64,000 nt of DNA from CAYOSF01 sp964406605 (GTDB lineage Bacteria; Chloroflexota; Dehalococcoidia; DSTF01; RBG-16-68-14). The DNA lies in assembly GCA_964406605.1 (NCBI GenBank), contig CAYOSF010000002.1:186001-250000 (forward strand), in the 5' to 3' direction. Position 1 is the first letter of the stretch, and each line of letters opens with the position of its first letter. The notes under the pieces were generated by a model. That model ran no database searches and had not been told where the DNA came from. It saw only the letters and a program-made list of their open reading frames with translations. The position numbers and the translations under genes are program-made. Below are positions 1-8,441 of this stretch, in pieces.

Positions 1-2579
1 TCGTCCAGGTCGCGCAGGCTTTCCTCCCCAACGTTCGGGATGTCACGCGTGATCTCTTCGGAGCCCAGCTTGGTGTCGCGCGACTCCACCTCATGCTTCT
101 CGATGTGGATGGAGGTAAACCGGTCGTCCTGCACGATCCGCTCTGAGATGACGATCGCGTCCTCGAAGTTGTACCCTTCCCAGCTCACGAAGGCGCAGAG
201 CACATTCTGGCCCAATGCCAGCTCCCCCTGGTCTGTGGAAGAGCTGTCCGCCAGGGCATCGCCCGCCTTCACTCGCTGACCCACGTTCACCGTGGCGCGC
301 TGATTGATGCAGGTGCCCTGGTTGGATCGGACAAACGTAAGGAGGGAATGAGTCCGCTCCTCACCGTTGTCGTACTTCACGGTGATCGCGTCAGCTGAGG
401 CGCTCGTCACCACACCCGAACCCTCGGCCAGCACCACTTGGCCCGAGTCCGAGGCCGCCCGTTGCTCGACTCCGGTGGTGACCAGAGGGACCTGGGGCCG
501 GACCAGAGGGACCGCCTGCCGCTGCATGTTGGCGCCCATGAGGGCCCGGGGCGCGTCGTCGTGCTCCAGGAACGGGATAAGGCAGGTCGCCACGCTCAGG
601 ACCTGCTTTGGGGTCACGTCCATGTAATCGATGTTGTGAGGCAACTCCATGTGGAACCGTTGCCCCTGCCGCGCCTCCACCCGCTCCTCCACGAAGTGGT
701 TGTCATCGTCCAGGATGGCGTTCGCTTGTGCGATGACGTAGCGCTCCTCCACGTCCGCCGAGAGGTAAACGATTTCGTCCGTAACGTACGGGCGGATCGG
801 CACCTCCTCCACGGCCGACTCGTCCAGCCGCCTCGCGATGGCAGCGGTGATCTCTTGCCCGGCGTCCACGAGGACTCCGCCTCGCGGCCCGGAAATGGTC
901 TCGCGGGCGATCTTGCCCACAAGCTGCGGCGAGCCGGGCGGCAGACCCCGGATCACCTTGCGATAGGGTGTCTCGATGAAACCGTACCGGTTGATCACGC
1001 CGTAGGTCGCCAGGCTTCCGATCAGCCCGATGTTCGGTCCCTCCGGCGTCTCAATGGGACAGATACGTCCGTAGTGGCTGTGGTGCACGTCCCGCACGTC
1101 GAAGCCCGCCCGGTCGCGAGAAAGGCCTCCGGGTCCCAGGGCGGAGAGACGGCGCTTGTGGGTGAGCTCGGCCAGCGGGTTCGTCTGGTCCATGAACTGG
1201 GAGAGCTGAGACCCACCGAAGAACTCCTTCATCGCGGCGACCACTGGCCTGATGTTGATCAGAGCGCTCGGCGTTGCCTGATCGGCGTCCGTGATCGTCA
1301 TCCGCTCCCGCACCACCCGCTCCATGCGCAGCAGGCCGACGCGGAACTGGTTCTGGATCAGCTCCCCTACGGCTCTGACTCGACGGTTGCCGAGGTGGTC
1401 GATGTCGTCCGGGCGGCCCTGCCCGTTGTTGAGCACGATCATCTCTCGCACGATGGCCAGAAGGTCGTCGGGCGTCAGCGTTCGAGTCGAATCGTCCGCG
1501 CCCAGGCCCAGACGCTGATTCACCTTGTACCGGCCCACGCGCCCCAGGTCGTACCTGCGCGGATTGAAGAAGAGCGAGTTTACCAGCCCGCGGGCGTTCT
1601 CCTTAGTGGGGGGATCACCGGGGCGGAGCCGGCGGTAGAACTCCAGCAGTGCGTCCTGCTTGTTCTTAGTAGGCTCCTTCTCCAGCGTCGACTGGATGAA
1701 CTGATGGTCCGGGTTGGCATCGACGGTGGCAAAGGCCGCCAGCAGCCTTTCGTCGCTCCCCAGTTCCTCCTCTTCCACCTTACTGTCCTCATCGATGGCC
1801 CGCAGCAGGGTCGTGATTGGGATCTTGCGCTTGCGGTCCACCTTGACGGAGAGAATGTCCTTGTTTGATGTCTCGAACTCCAGCCAGGCGCCTCTGCTGG
1901 GGATCAGCTTCGCATAGCACAGCTGCCGGCCCGTCGTCGCATCGGACTCCAGGGTGAAGTAGCATCCCGGTGAGCGCACGAGCTGCGCGACAACAACCCG
2001 CTCCGCGCCGTTGACAATGAACGTGCCTTTGCGGGTCATGAGGGGGAAATCCCCCATGAACAGCTCCTGCTCCTTGACTTCCCCGGTCTCCTTCACGAGG
2101 AGCTGGACCCAGACCTTCAGGGGTGCGGAGTAGGTGGTGTCTCGCTCTCGGCACTCGTCCTGGCTATACTTGGGCTCTCCAAAGGAGTACGGTCGCACCG
2201 GCACCGAGGGCACCTTCGCCTTGCGCAGCGCCAGCACGGACTCCAGCGTCATCTCCTCCCCCTTGTGGAGCAGCACCTTGGAGTCCACTTTCACATCTTC
2301 CAGCGGGACAAGCCCTACGTAGGCCTCCGGGTTCTCTTGCAGGTCCGCCGGCGTGATCTCGCGCGCGAAGCGCATTTCCATCCGATTGCCCGTGAAATCC
2401 TGGATCGGCGAGATCTCGTTGAAGAGGTCCAGCAACCCTTCATTCTGGAACCAGGCATAGGAATCGAGCTGAATGCGGATCAGATGCGGTATCTCCAGCA
2501 CGTGAGGGATCTTGGCGTATGACTTCGTGAAGCTGGGGACGGCGGCCCCATCACGCACTAGTTCGCCGGTCGTTACCAT
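1..2579 (-). CDS. rpoB: DNA-directed RNA polymerase beta subunit (partial, 3' end outside window)
   Basis: Encodes the beta subunit of RNA polymerase, which forms much of the active-site cleft and the rifampicin pocket. The minus-strand frame from the ATG at 2579 stays open to position 1, giving about 859 residues of a protein usually 1150-1350 long. Visible family motifs include QLSQFMDQTNPLAELTHKRR followed by LSALGPGGL (the rifampicin region, about residue 460; the Asp, His and Ser that resistance mutations change are the sensitive-type residues) and GRICPIETPEGPNIGL. The C-terminal third, including most of the catalytic Mg-binding lobe contacts, lies beyond the left edge. No rplL lies just upstream: the neighbour is a divergent acyl-CoA dehydrogenase, so rpoB has its own promoter here. 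Confidence 0.97.
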   Translation of the reverse strand, partial: MVTTGELVRDGAAVPSFTKSYAKIPHVLEIPHLIRIQLDSYAWFQNEGLLDLFNEISPIQDFTGNRMEMRFAREITPADLQENPEAYVGLVPLEDVKVDSKVLLHKGEEMTLESVLALRKAKVPSVPVRPYSFGEPKYSQDECRERDTTYSAPLKVWVQLLVKETGEVKEQELFMGDFPLMTRKGTFIVNGAERVVVAQLVRSPGCYFTLESDATTGRQLCYAKLIPSRGAWLEFETSNKDILSVKVDRKRKIPITTLLRAIDEDSKVEEEELGSDERLLAAFATVDANPDHQFIQSTLEKEPTKNKQDALLEFYRRLRPGDPPTKENARGLVNSLFFNPRRYDLGRVGRYKVNQRLGLGADDSTRTLTPDDLLAIVREMIVLNNGQGRPDDIDHLGNRRVRAVGELIQNQFRVGLLRMERVVRERMTITDADQATPSALINIRPVVAAMKEFFGGSQLSQFMDQTNPLAELTHKRRLSALGPGGLSRDRAGFDVRDVHHSHYGRICPIETPEGPNIGLIGSLATYGVINRYGFIETPYRKVIRGLPPGSPQLVGKIARETISGPRGGVLVDAGQEITAAIARRLDESAVEEVPIRPYVTDEIVYLSADVEERYVIAQANAILDDDNHFVEERVEARQGQRFHMELPHNIDYMDVTPKQVLSVATCLIPFLEHDDAPRALMGANMQRQAVPLVRPQVPLVTTGVEQRAASDSGQVVLAEGSGVVTSASADAITVKYDNGEERTHSLLTFVRSNQGTCINQRATVNVGQRVKAGDALADSSSTDQGELALGQNVLCAFVSWEGYNFEDAIVISERIVQDDRFTSIHIEKHEVESRDTKLGSEEITRDIPNVGEESLRDLD

Positions 2580-2957
2580 GGCAACGCGCTCCTAGGAAAA
2601 AAAGTGAGGCAACCCCTGCCCTCGTGTCAGAGGAGGGGGCTCCTTCTCGGTCTATCTAGGGGAGATGAATACAAAGAGGTCTGTCTAGCGGCGCCCTTAG
2701 TCTAGCAAGCCTACCCGGAAACCTCGACTGGCGGTCTATTCGTAGTATAGCAGGGTGGATCAGAATGCCGCAACCTCCAAGATCCACTATCTTGGCCGGC
2801 GATCAGAAGGCTGCTCGAAGGCAGCGCCCCCGACGGTCCCCGTGTCCTCCGAGTGGCCCGAATGCCGGCCATGCGATATGCTGGCGTCGTTCGGTTGGTC
2901 AGACTGATAGTGATGGAGTGAAGCGCTTCGCGTTCCACGCGCTGAGGGAGCCAAATC
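2580..2957. other. intergenic region between divergent rpoB and acyl-CoA dehydrogenase
   Basis: 378 bases without a convincing gene. It holds the rpoB promoter and leader on the minus strand. For the plus-strand gene only a weak -10-like TATGCT near 2877 is visible, without a good -35. Short frames on either strand have no recognisable motif or ribosome-binding site and are treated as chance. Confidence 0.5.
2744..2773 (-). promoter_or_regulatory. putative sigma-70-type promoter of rpoB
   Basis: Read on the minus strand: TTGCGG (2773-2768), an 18-base spacer, then TATACT (2749-2744). It lies about 165 bases upstream of the rpoB ATG and points towards it. The -10 is one base off consensus. 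A leader of roughly 155 bases would follow; I see no obvious ribosomal-protein binding fold in it. Confidence 0.5.
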
Positions 2958-4124
2958 ATGCAATTCGAGCTCACTGAAGAACAACGGTTGATCCGCGACA
3001 CTGCCCGCCGTATCGCCAAAGAACGGGTTGCCCCGCGAGCAGCCGAAATAGACGCCACCGCTGAATACCCCCAAGACATCTTCGAGGCGTTCCGGGAGGT
3101 CGGCCTGCTCGGCCTCACGATTCCCACCGCCTACGAGGGCAGCGGGGCGGGCACGCTGGCGCTGGCCCTCGCGATTGAGGAGGCGGCCAAGTACTGTTGC
3201 GCGTCCGGGCTCATCCTGCTTCTGTCCACGCTTCCCACCAATCCCATCCTTTTCGGCGGAACCGAGGCACAGAAGAAAGCCTGGCTCCCTCGAGTCGCCC
3301 GCGGCGAAGCGAGGGGTGCCTTCTGCCTCACCGAACCGAACGCCGGCTCGGATGCAGCCGCCATCCAGAGCCGAGCGGTGCGGGACGGCGACGACTACGT
3401 TCTGAACGGTGAAAAGATGTTCATCTCAGGCGGGACCGTGGCCGACTTCGTCGTTGCTTTCGCCAAGACGGATCCGGCCAAGGGAACGCGCGGTGTTGCC
3501 GGCTTCATCGTTCCCACGGACAGCCCCGGCTTCTCCATCCCCCGTACGGACCGCAAGATGGGCGTTCGGGGCGTCCCGACGGCGAACATCGTGTTCGACA
3601 ACGTGCGGCTTCCTGCCGACATGCTCCTGGGAGAAGAGGAAGGCCGTGGATTCAACCATGCCATGCTCTCTCTCAGCTCTCTCCGGCCGGTAGTCGGTGC
3701 CCGAGGCGTCGGCCTGGCGGAGGGCGCGCTCAACTACGCCTTGGAGTACGCTCGCCAGCGCGAGGCCTTTGGCAATCCCATAGCAGACCTCCAGGCCATC
3801 CAGTTCATGTTCGCCGACATGGCCATCCAGATCGAAGCGGCGCGCCTCTTGGTCTACCAGGGTTGTTGGATGATCGACCAGGGCCGGTTCAAGCGCGAGG
3901 ATGCCGCCCTCCTCTCCATAGCCAAGGCCTATGCCACGGAGATGGCCGTCAAGGTCTCTTCCGATGCCTTGCAGGTGCTTGGCGCCCAAGGATACATGAT
4001 GGACCACCCGCTGGAGCGCCACTATCGAGATGCCCGCCAGCTGATGATCGTAGAGGGCACCAGTCAGATCCAGCGTCTGGTCATCGCGCGGGCTCTGTTG
4101 GAACAAGAGCTGGTGTACCCCTAG
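2958..4124 (+). CDS. acyl-CoA dehydrogenase
   Basis: FAD-dependent enzyme that introduces a trans-2 double bond into an acyl-CoA thioester and passes electrons to electron-transfer flavoprotein. The 388-residue length and start (MQFELTEEQRLIRDTAR) are standard. The flavin/substrate motif AFCLTEPNAGSD is near residue 115-126, and the C-terminal EGTSQIQR carries the catalytic-base Glu at about residue 366, the position used by short-chain and branched-chain enzymes. The gene stands alone: rpoB is divergent and a lipoprotein gene is convergent. Substrate chain length cannot be told from the sequence; short or branched acyl-CoA is the likeliest. Confidence 0.95.
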   Translation: MQFELTEEQRLIRDTARRIAKERVAPRAAEIDATAEYPQDIFEAFREVGLLGLTIPTAYEGSGAGTLALALAIEEAAKYCCASGLILLLSTLPTNPILFGGTEAQKKAWLPRVARGEARGAFCLTEPNAGSDAAAIQSRAVRDGDDYVLNGEKMFISGGTVADFVVAFAKTDPAKGTRGVAGFIVPTDSPGFSIPRTDRKMGVRGVPTANIVFDNVRLPADMLLGEEEGRGFNHAMLSLSSLRPVVGARGVGLAEGALNYALEYARQREAFGNPIADLQAIQFMFADMAIQIEAARLLVYQGCWMIDQGRFKREDAALLSIAKAYATEMAVKVSSDALQVLGAQGYMMDHPLERHYRDARQLMIVEGTSQIQRLVIARALLEQELVYP

Positions 4125-4179
4125 GCGTAAGACTCTGCGCCACCGGGAGCCTTCGCATCGCGCGAATCGAAGGGCGTCG

Positions 4180-5280
4180 CTACGGATCGTTGTCTTCGAG
4201 CGGCAGGCGGGCCGCAGCCTCCCAGACCGACCACGCCGGCTTCGCCGTGCCGTCTTGTCGCTTGAGCCCGATGAGCGGCAGCCGGTCGAAGAGGGAGCCG
4301 CCCGTGAACGTCGGGTCCTGGGCGACGAACCAGACCACCAGAGGCATGCTCAGTTGCTGGGCGCTGTCGAGAGCGCGCCGAAGGAAGGCCGCCTGGTCTT
4401 CCTCGGCCCCCTCATCAGCTCCATTCACACTTGAGCCCGAAGAGTACCCCATGCCCGCTATGGCGATCGGCCGGTCCGTGTATGAGGCAAGCCTGACGAA
4501 GTACGCGTCGGGGATCTCCTCGGGCCGGTCGTAGACCAGGCACGGATAGCTGCTGACGGCCAGCAGATCCAGCCGGGGCTCGAACCGTCTGATCAGATGC
4601 CACTGGGTCGGGTACGGGTCCTCCACAGGCAGGAGCCCCTGGAGTTCCTCCAGTTGGAAGGTGGGGAAGACCAGCGTATCCGGTGCAAGCTCCTTTACGG
4701 CCTCATACGCCTCATGATAGAGGGTGACGAACTGCTCGAAATCCTCCGGGTGCTGGTGCTGGTAGCTGTTGATCTCTACCCCCAGGGCCAGGTACTTGGG
4801 CTGGTAGTTCTCGGCCACGTACTGGGCATAGGCAATGAAGGCCCGACGCACGTCCTCATCAGCAAAGCCGGCCCCCTCCAGCTCAGGCGGCAGATCGGCG
4901 AGCTGGCTGCGGCCCGTGGAGGAATCCGTCGGATCTATGGCCACAAAGATGTCGAGCCCGTACTTGTGCGCAAGCTCCGTCTCTCGCTTGGTGGTCTGAA
5001 TCGTGTCTTGCGACAGATCGCCCGTCAGCATGTCCTGCCAGGGCAGCGTGTGCTGGATCAGAATCACCTCGCCCGCGCCTGCCGCCAGTTCAAAGGTTTG
5101 GGCGTAGCTGTCCTCCGTCAGCTCCGGTGGCAGCGAGCTGAGCCCCATGGCGTACCTACGCGGCTGGCCGCTGCCGGTCGGAGTCGGCTGCTGGCCGTCC
5201 TTGGCGCCATCTGCGCAGGCGACCATCACCAGCCCGATCGCGAAGAGAGCAAGGCAGAGCCATGTTGGGCGGCGCTTCAT
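4180..5280 (-). CDS. lipoprotein with glycoside-hydrolase-like TIM-barrel domain
   Basis: 366 residues starting with a lipoprotein signal (MKRRPTWLCLALFAIGLVMV, lipobox Cys at residue 22), a Thr/Pro/Gly linker and then a barrel-like domain. LALGVEINSY near residue 165-175 resembles the beta4 end of clan GH-A glycosidases (an acid following a core strand, as in GH53 galactanases), and the IAIAGMGYSSG segment would be a late strand; a classical catalytic Glu in that second place is not evident. It is probably a surface-anchored carbohydrate-active or carbohydrate-binding protein. Family assignment is by resemblance only. It is convergent with the acyl-CoA dehydrogenase and divergent from the Gre-like gene. 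Confidence 0.7.
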   Translation of the reverse strand: MKRRPTWLCLALFAIGLVMVACADGAKDGQQPTPTGSGQPRRYAMGLSSLPPELTEDSYAQTFELAAGAGEVILIQHTLPWQDMLTGDLSQDTIQTTKRETELAHKYGLDIFVAIDPTDSSTGRSQLADLPPELEGAGFADEDVRRAFIAYAQYVAENYQPKYLALGVEINSYQHQHPEDFEQFVTLYHEAYEAVKELAPDTLVFPTFQLEELQGLLPVEDPYPTQWHLIRRFEPRLDLLAVSSYPCLVYDRPEEIPDAYFVRLASYTDRPIAIAGMGYSSGSSVNGADEGAEEDQAAFLRRALDSAQQLSMPLVVWFVAQDPTFTGGSLFDRLPLIGLKRQDGTAKPAWSVWEAAARLPLEDNDP

Positions 5281-5295
5281 CGCATTGCCTTGCTG

Positions 5296-5323
5296 ATTGT
5301 ACCCTGTCTCGACCGCGGGTCAA
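5296..5323 (-). promoter_or_regulatory. putative promoter of the 4180-5280 lipoprotein gene
   Basis: Minus strand: TTGACC (5323-5318), a 16-base spacer and TACAAT (5301-5296), ending 15 bases before the ATG at 5280. The -35 TTGACC recurs at 5391 and 8377, which suggests the housekeeping sigma factor uses it here. Confidence 0.55.
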
Positions 5324-5390
5324 CTAGAGCGAGGTCCACTCGGATGTTGCCCGCGGCTTGGCGAACCTGCTCCTCAGCCGCAGCCTGTCG

Positions 5391-5419
5391 TTGACCCGCC
5401 GGGGCGCGTATGACAGAAT
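5391..5419 (+). promoter_or_regulatory. putative promoter of the Gre-like gene
   Basis: TTGACC (5391-5396), a 17-base spacer and CAGAAT (5414-5419) preceded by TGA, as in an extended -10. Transcription would start near 5426, leaving a leader of only about 9 bases before the ATG at 5435, with an AAGG too close to act as a normal Shine-Dalgarno site. Confidence 0.5.
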
Positions 5420-5434
5420 CGAAAGTGACAAGGC

Positions 5435-6238
5435 ATGCCTGACGCAACCCCGGTCACCCTAATGCAGGCCGCTCGCCGCTACCTCGCAGGCTTGGCGGAT
5501 GAGGAGCGGATTGCCAACCAAGCGGAGGTGGAGAGGTTCGTTCGCTGGAGCGGCGCGGACCGTGCCTGCGACCAGCTTCGCGCTCACGACGTGGCCAACT
5601 ACGCCGAAACGCTCACCGGCACCGTCACGGACGCCTCCAACCGGGCAGACGCGGTCAAGAGATTCCTCGCCTTCGCCAAGAAGGCCCAGTACACCTCCAC
5701 CAACCTCGGACCGCACCTCCGCCTGCGGAAAGTGTCGGGCCAGCGGCCGGCCGCCCGCGGCGCTGCGCTGAAGGCCCTGGAGGTCAGTCAGGAGGAACTC
5801 GATGCCCTCGGTGTGGAACTACAATCCCTGAAAGACCAGCGTCCCAGAATCACGCGGGACCTTCGAAGGGCTATGGCGGACAAGGACTTCCGGGAGAACG
5901 CCCCGCTCGACGCCGCCCGAGAGCAGCAGGCATACATCGAAGGGCGTATCCGGGACTTGGAGGCCAAGCTGGAGCGCGCGGTCGTGGTGCAGGCGGGGCG
6001 CGTCGCCTCCAGTCGCGTCGTAGGGATGGGCAGCACGGTTCACTTGCACAACCTGAAATCGGGCATGGACATCGCCTATACCCTGGTGCGTCCGGGTGAG
6101 GTCAATGCCGCACAGGGCCGCATCTCGGCCGAATCGCCCGTCGGACGGGCGCTGCTACGGAAGCGCGCCGGTGAGGAGATCGAGGTTGCAGCCCCCTCCG
6201 GCACGCTCCACTTCCGCGTCGAGCGCGTGGAAGGCTAG
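5435..6238 (+). CDS. GreA/GreB-family elongation factor with N-terminal integrase-like SAM domain
   Basis: 267 residues against about 158 for ordinary GreA. Residues about 125-185 match the Gre coiled coil: the tip DKDFRENA (about 149-156) keeps the Asp and Glu that stimulate RNA polymerase transcript cleavage, followed by AAREQQAYIEGRIRDLEAKL, nearly the E. coli motif. Residues about 190-267 form the C-terminal FKBP-like domain (GSTVHLHNL through SPVGRALLRKRAGEEIEV). The first ~100 residues resemble the N-terminal SAM-like core-binding domain of tyrosine recombinases (AARRYLAGL...VERFVRWSG...AVKRFLAFAKK), with no recombinase catalytic domain. Likely role: rescue of backtracked RNA polymerase with an added DNA- or protein-binding module. 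Single gene with its own promoter. Confidence 0.88.
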   Translation: MPDATPVTLMQAARRYLAGLADEERIANQAEVERFVRWSGADRACDQLRAHDVANYAETLTGTVTDASNRADAVKRFLAFAKKAQYTSTNLGPHLRLRKVSGQRPAARGAALKALEVSQEELDALGVELQSLKDQRPRITRDLRRAMADKDFRENAPLDAAREQQAYIEGRIRDLEAKLERAVVVQAGRVASSRVVGMGSTVHLHNLKSGMDIAYTLVRPGEVNAAQGRISAESPVGRALLRKRAGEEIEVAAPSGTLHFRVERVEG

Positions 6239-6418
6239 CCAAGCAGTCCGCTCCTTCCCGCCCCCCAACGAAACAGCCCCCAGAGCAGCGTTCAAGCTCC
6301 TACCTGCCGGATTCAGGGAGAAAGCCTCAAGATCTCGGTCAAATAGCCGAAAGATTGGAAGGTGGCGCCCGTGATAGGATATGACACAGGGCGCGGAGGA
6401 GCTGTCTGGAGGTGAGCG

Positions 6419-6691
6419 ATGCGAGTGGTTGGTGACGTCAAGTGCTATCACTGCGGGCACGTGAGCGGGCAGGTAGAGGGCGCCCGCACCGACCGGTTGG
6501 TGCTCCACACGTTCAAGCCGCGGCCAGGCTATCAGGGTCCCGTACCCGGCCCCCGGGAGCGGCTCCGCTGCGAACGATGCCAGGGTCCCGTATTCTTGGA
6601 GGATCTGCGGCCGGTGCCCACCCAGCCTCTAGCTGTTCCGCTGCCCGAAACCCGAAGGCGAGGCGGGTCGTCGAATACGAGGGCGGCCTAG
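6419..6691 (+). CDS. small zinc-ribbon protein
   Basis: 90 residues; CYHCGH near residue 9 and CERCQG near residue 54 form a CxxC...CxxC zinc ribbon, followed by a Pro-rich tail. GGAGGTGAG lies 5-6 bases before the ATG, and an extended -10-like TGATAGGAT occurs at 6372-6380. Such small ribbons often bind nucleic acid or serve as structural subunits, but no specific family is recognised. It follows the Gre-like gene by 180 bases on the same strand and is probably transcribed separately. Confidence 0.65.
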   Translation: MRVVGDVKCYHCGHVSGQVEGARTDRLVLHTFKPRPGYQGPVPGPRERLRCERCQGPVFLEDLRPVPTQPLAVPLPETRRRGGSSNTRAA

Positions 6692-7088
6692 CAAAGACAC
6701 GCGCCGGCAGGTCTTCCGGGGGCCTGCCCCCTAGACTCGAAGGGGTGCGGCCTTCCTTCGCATCCCGGCCATCACCGTCTGGGACGGGTGCCTGCGGGAC
6801 TGCTTGCGCGCGTCTGCTGGGCTGTTGCCGCGGGCGCCTTCTCCCCTGACGTCGTCTCTCTACCCCGAACCCAGGCCGTTCGCGCCGACGGTAGGGCCTC
6901 TGTCGAAGGGGGAACCGGCTAGGCGGGCTACGCGCCGCGGACGGCCGCCGCCGTCCATGGGGCGCCTCCGGGGGCGAGGAAGGCGTCTCGCCCCTCACTT
7001 CGGTACCATTCATGTAGAAGCAGACGCTGCCCTTCTTGCAGGCGATGAGCCTCAGGAAGTCTGCGATCCGACAGAAAGGTAGTCACAC
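6692..7088. other. gene-poor GC-rich intergenic stretch
   Basis: 397 bases between the zinc-ribbon gene and a small membrane-protein gene. The frames here are Arg/Pro/Gly-rich on both strands, have no domain or ribosome-binding site and look like GC-driven chance frames. I see no tRNA, no clear terminator and no promoter. Confidence 0.5.
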
Positions 7089-7298
7089 ATGCTTGCACTG
7101 ATCGCGGCGATGCTTGCGGGGGGCGCGAAGGGGTTCTTTGAGGACCCGGCCTACCTCATCGGCGTCCCGCTGCTTGCGCTCGGCGTCATCGGTCTGCTGC
7201 TCTTGGTTTCTCCCCTCGGCCGCGCCCGCCCGCGGCACGAAGAGAACCCCGGGGATCCAGAGCCTGGCAAAGGGAGATCAGCAGCGGAGCATCGCTAG
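7089..7298 (+). CDS. small predicted membrane protein
   Basis: 69 residues: a short hydrophobic N-terminus, then a strong transmembrane helix (residues about 22-43, rich in Leu, Ile, Val and Gly), then a charged Arg/Glu/Pro tail that would be cytoplasmic. AAAGGT lies about 8 bases before the ATG. No family is recognised. The helix-plus-charged-tail pattern and the ribosome-binding site favour a real gene, but it is short and could be chance. It is convergent with the thioredoxin-fold lipoprotein. Confidence 0.5.
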   Translation: MLALIAAMLAGGAKGFFEDPAYLIGVPLLALGVIGLLLLVSPLGRARPRHEENPGDPEPGKGRSAAEHR

Positions 7299-7374
7299 TA
7301 CGCAACCGAGGTGGCCCTCCGCCCGCGTTCCCCCGGGCGGTTGCGCGGGCGAGGCGAAAGGCGAAGACGGTTCG

Positions 7375-8340
7375 TCAGGCCAGCGCCCGCTCGATCGCTT
7401 CGCGCAGCTCCGCCGGGGTGACCGCGCCCTCGAAGCGAACCACGATGCGGCCGTCGGCGCCCACCACAAACACCCAGGGCTCGGTCTGAATGCGCCACTC
7501 CTTGGCGGCATCCGTGAAGATTGGCGCGCCCTGTTCGTCGGTCACGAGCTGTCCCAGGGTGTCAAGCACGAACGGCTCGATGTGGATGAAGTTGACTCGG
7601 TCCGCGAACTCCCGGTGGACTTCCTTGGCGTTGTCGACGATCGGGCCGCAGAACTCCGTTCGGCAGAACGCCGGCGTGGCGAAGATCACGACCGTCGGCC
7701 GGCCCGTATCCAATGCTTCGGCCACAGTCATTTCGTAGAAGGCGGGCTCGGGCTCAGGGTCGGTGCTGATGCGCATCACGTCGGGCACGACTGCCAGTGT
7801 GAGGTTCTTCGTGGCGGGCACGGGATCCCCCACATTCGGTATCTCGCTCTCCGCCTGCACGGAGAAGACGTAGGGAACGATCTCCTTCTCGCCGTCGCGG
7901 GTGACCGTGATCTCCGCCTTCCATTCGCCGACCTCGTCGAAGTCGACCACGGCTGCGAAGAACCCGCTGACGTCCGGCGTTGCCGGGACGAAGGCGGCAT
8001 CCTGTTCGTCCTTGAGGTCGTCACCATAGAAGAAACGGTAGTGCACGCTGGTGCCGGGCGCCTCCAGGATCGGCCTCTTCTCCTCATCCATGAGACCAAG
8101 GGCAAATCGGTTGGGGCCGAGGACCAGCTCTGAGTTGACCGCGACGGGGACGATCTCCCCCGCCTCGGCAGCGGTAGCGCCGCTGGCGCCGGTCACGGTG
8201 CCGGCCTGCTCCCCGCCGTTCCCGCCACCGCACGCGGCCGCGAGAAGGCCAAGGCTTGCCAGGAGCCCTGCATACAGGCCATATCGCGCCAATCTCGAGT
8301 ACGCTGCGGCCGGTCTGCTCATGGTGTGCACCGATTTCAT
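7375..8340 (-). CDS. lipoprotein with C-terminal thioredoxin-like domain
   Basis: Begins with a lipoprotein signal (GLLASLGLLAAACGGG, lipobox LAAAC), a Gly/Thr/Ala linker and a beta-rich central region of about 130 residues, then a thioredoxin-fold domain. In VVIFATPAFCRTEFCGP the two cysteines are four residues apart (CRTEFC) rather than the CxxC of thioredoxins or CxxxC of Sco proteins; ATPAFC and a later WVFVVGADGRIVVRFEG are typical of extracytoplasmic redox or copper-handling proteins. The start is uncertain: ATG 8340 is used, ATG 8322 is equally possible, and the frame is open upstream. It is divergent from nadE. Likely role: disulfide or metal handling outside the membrane. Confidence 0.8.
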   Translation of the reverse strand: MKSVHTMSRPAAAYSRLARYGLYAGLLASLGLLAAACGGGNGGEQAGTVTGASGATAAEAGEIVPVAVNSELVLGPNRFALGLMDEEKRPILEAPGTSVHYRFFYGDDLKDEQDAAFVPATPDVSGFFAAVVDFDEVGEWKAEITVTRDGEKEIVPYVFSVQAESEIPNVGDPVPATKNLTLAVVPDVMRISTDPEPEPAFYEMTVAEALDTGRPTVVIFATPAFCRTEFCGPIVDNAKEVHREFADRVNFIHIEPFVLDTLGQLVTDEQGAPIFTDAAKEWRIQTEPWVFVVGADGRIVVRFEGAVTPAELREAIERALA

Positions 8341-8376
8341 GGTAGCGAAGTGAGGGGATGTGGAGACAAGCTTCCC

Positions 8377-8405
8377 TTGACCACCCGCGCGTTGCCGCCG
8401 ATAAT
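8377..8405 (+). promoter_or_regulatory. promoter of nadE
   Basis: TTGACC (8377-8382), exactly 17 bases, then GATAAT (8400-8405). Predicted transcription start near 8411-8412, directly before the 25-bp palindrome at 8417-8441. This is the best-formed protein-gene promoter in the window. Confidence 0.65.
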
Positions 8406-8416
8406 GAACCAAAGTG

Positions 8417-8441
8417 AATTAGCGTACTGAGTACACTAATT
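8417..8441. promoter_or_regulatory. 25-bp palindromic operator candidate abutting the nadE start codon
   Basis: An interrupted-symmetry element centred on 8429: outer arms AATTAG/CTAATT and inner arms GTACT/AGTAC; only one pair of 12 (8423/8435) fails to match. It fills nearly the whole predicted 5' leader between the start of transcription and the ATG at 8442, so no Shine-Dalgarno site is present. The core contains GT, seven bases, AC, the pattern I recall for the NrtR family of NAD repressors. A repressor bound here would block the nadE promoter; alternatively the RNA hairpin could act on translation. Confidence 0.6.

Noticed and set aside
438..1868. 476-codon open frame on the plus strand opposite rpoB
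   Set aside because: It is the complement of rpoB, with Arg/His/Val-rich content and no family motif; the minus strand has unbroken RpoB similarity.
5435..5740. Possible tyrosine recombinase or mobile element
   Set aside because: Only a SAM-like domain is present and is in frame with a complete Gre factor; the catalytic Arg-His-Arg-Tyr domain and att repeats are absent.
6513..7013. 166-codon minus-strand frame between the zinc-ribbon and small membrane genes
   Set aside because: Arg/Pro-rich throughout, overlaps the better supported zinc-ribbon gene and has no motif or ribosome-binding site.
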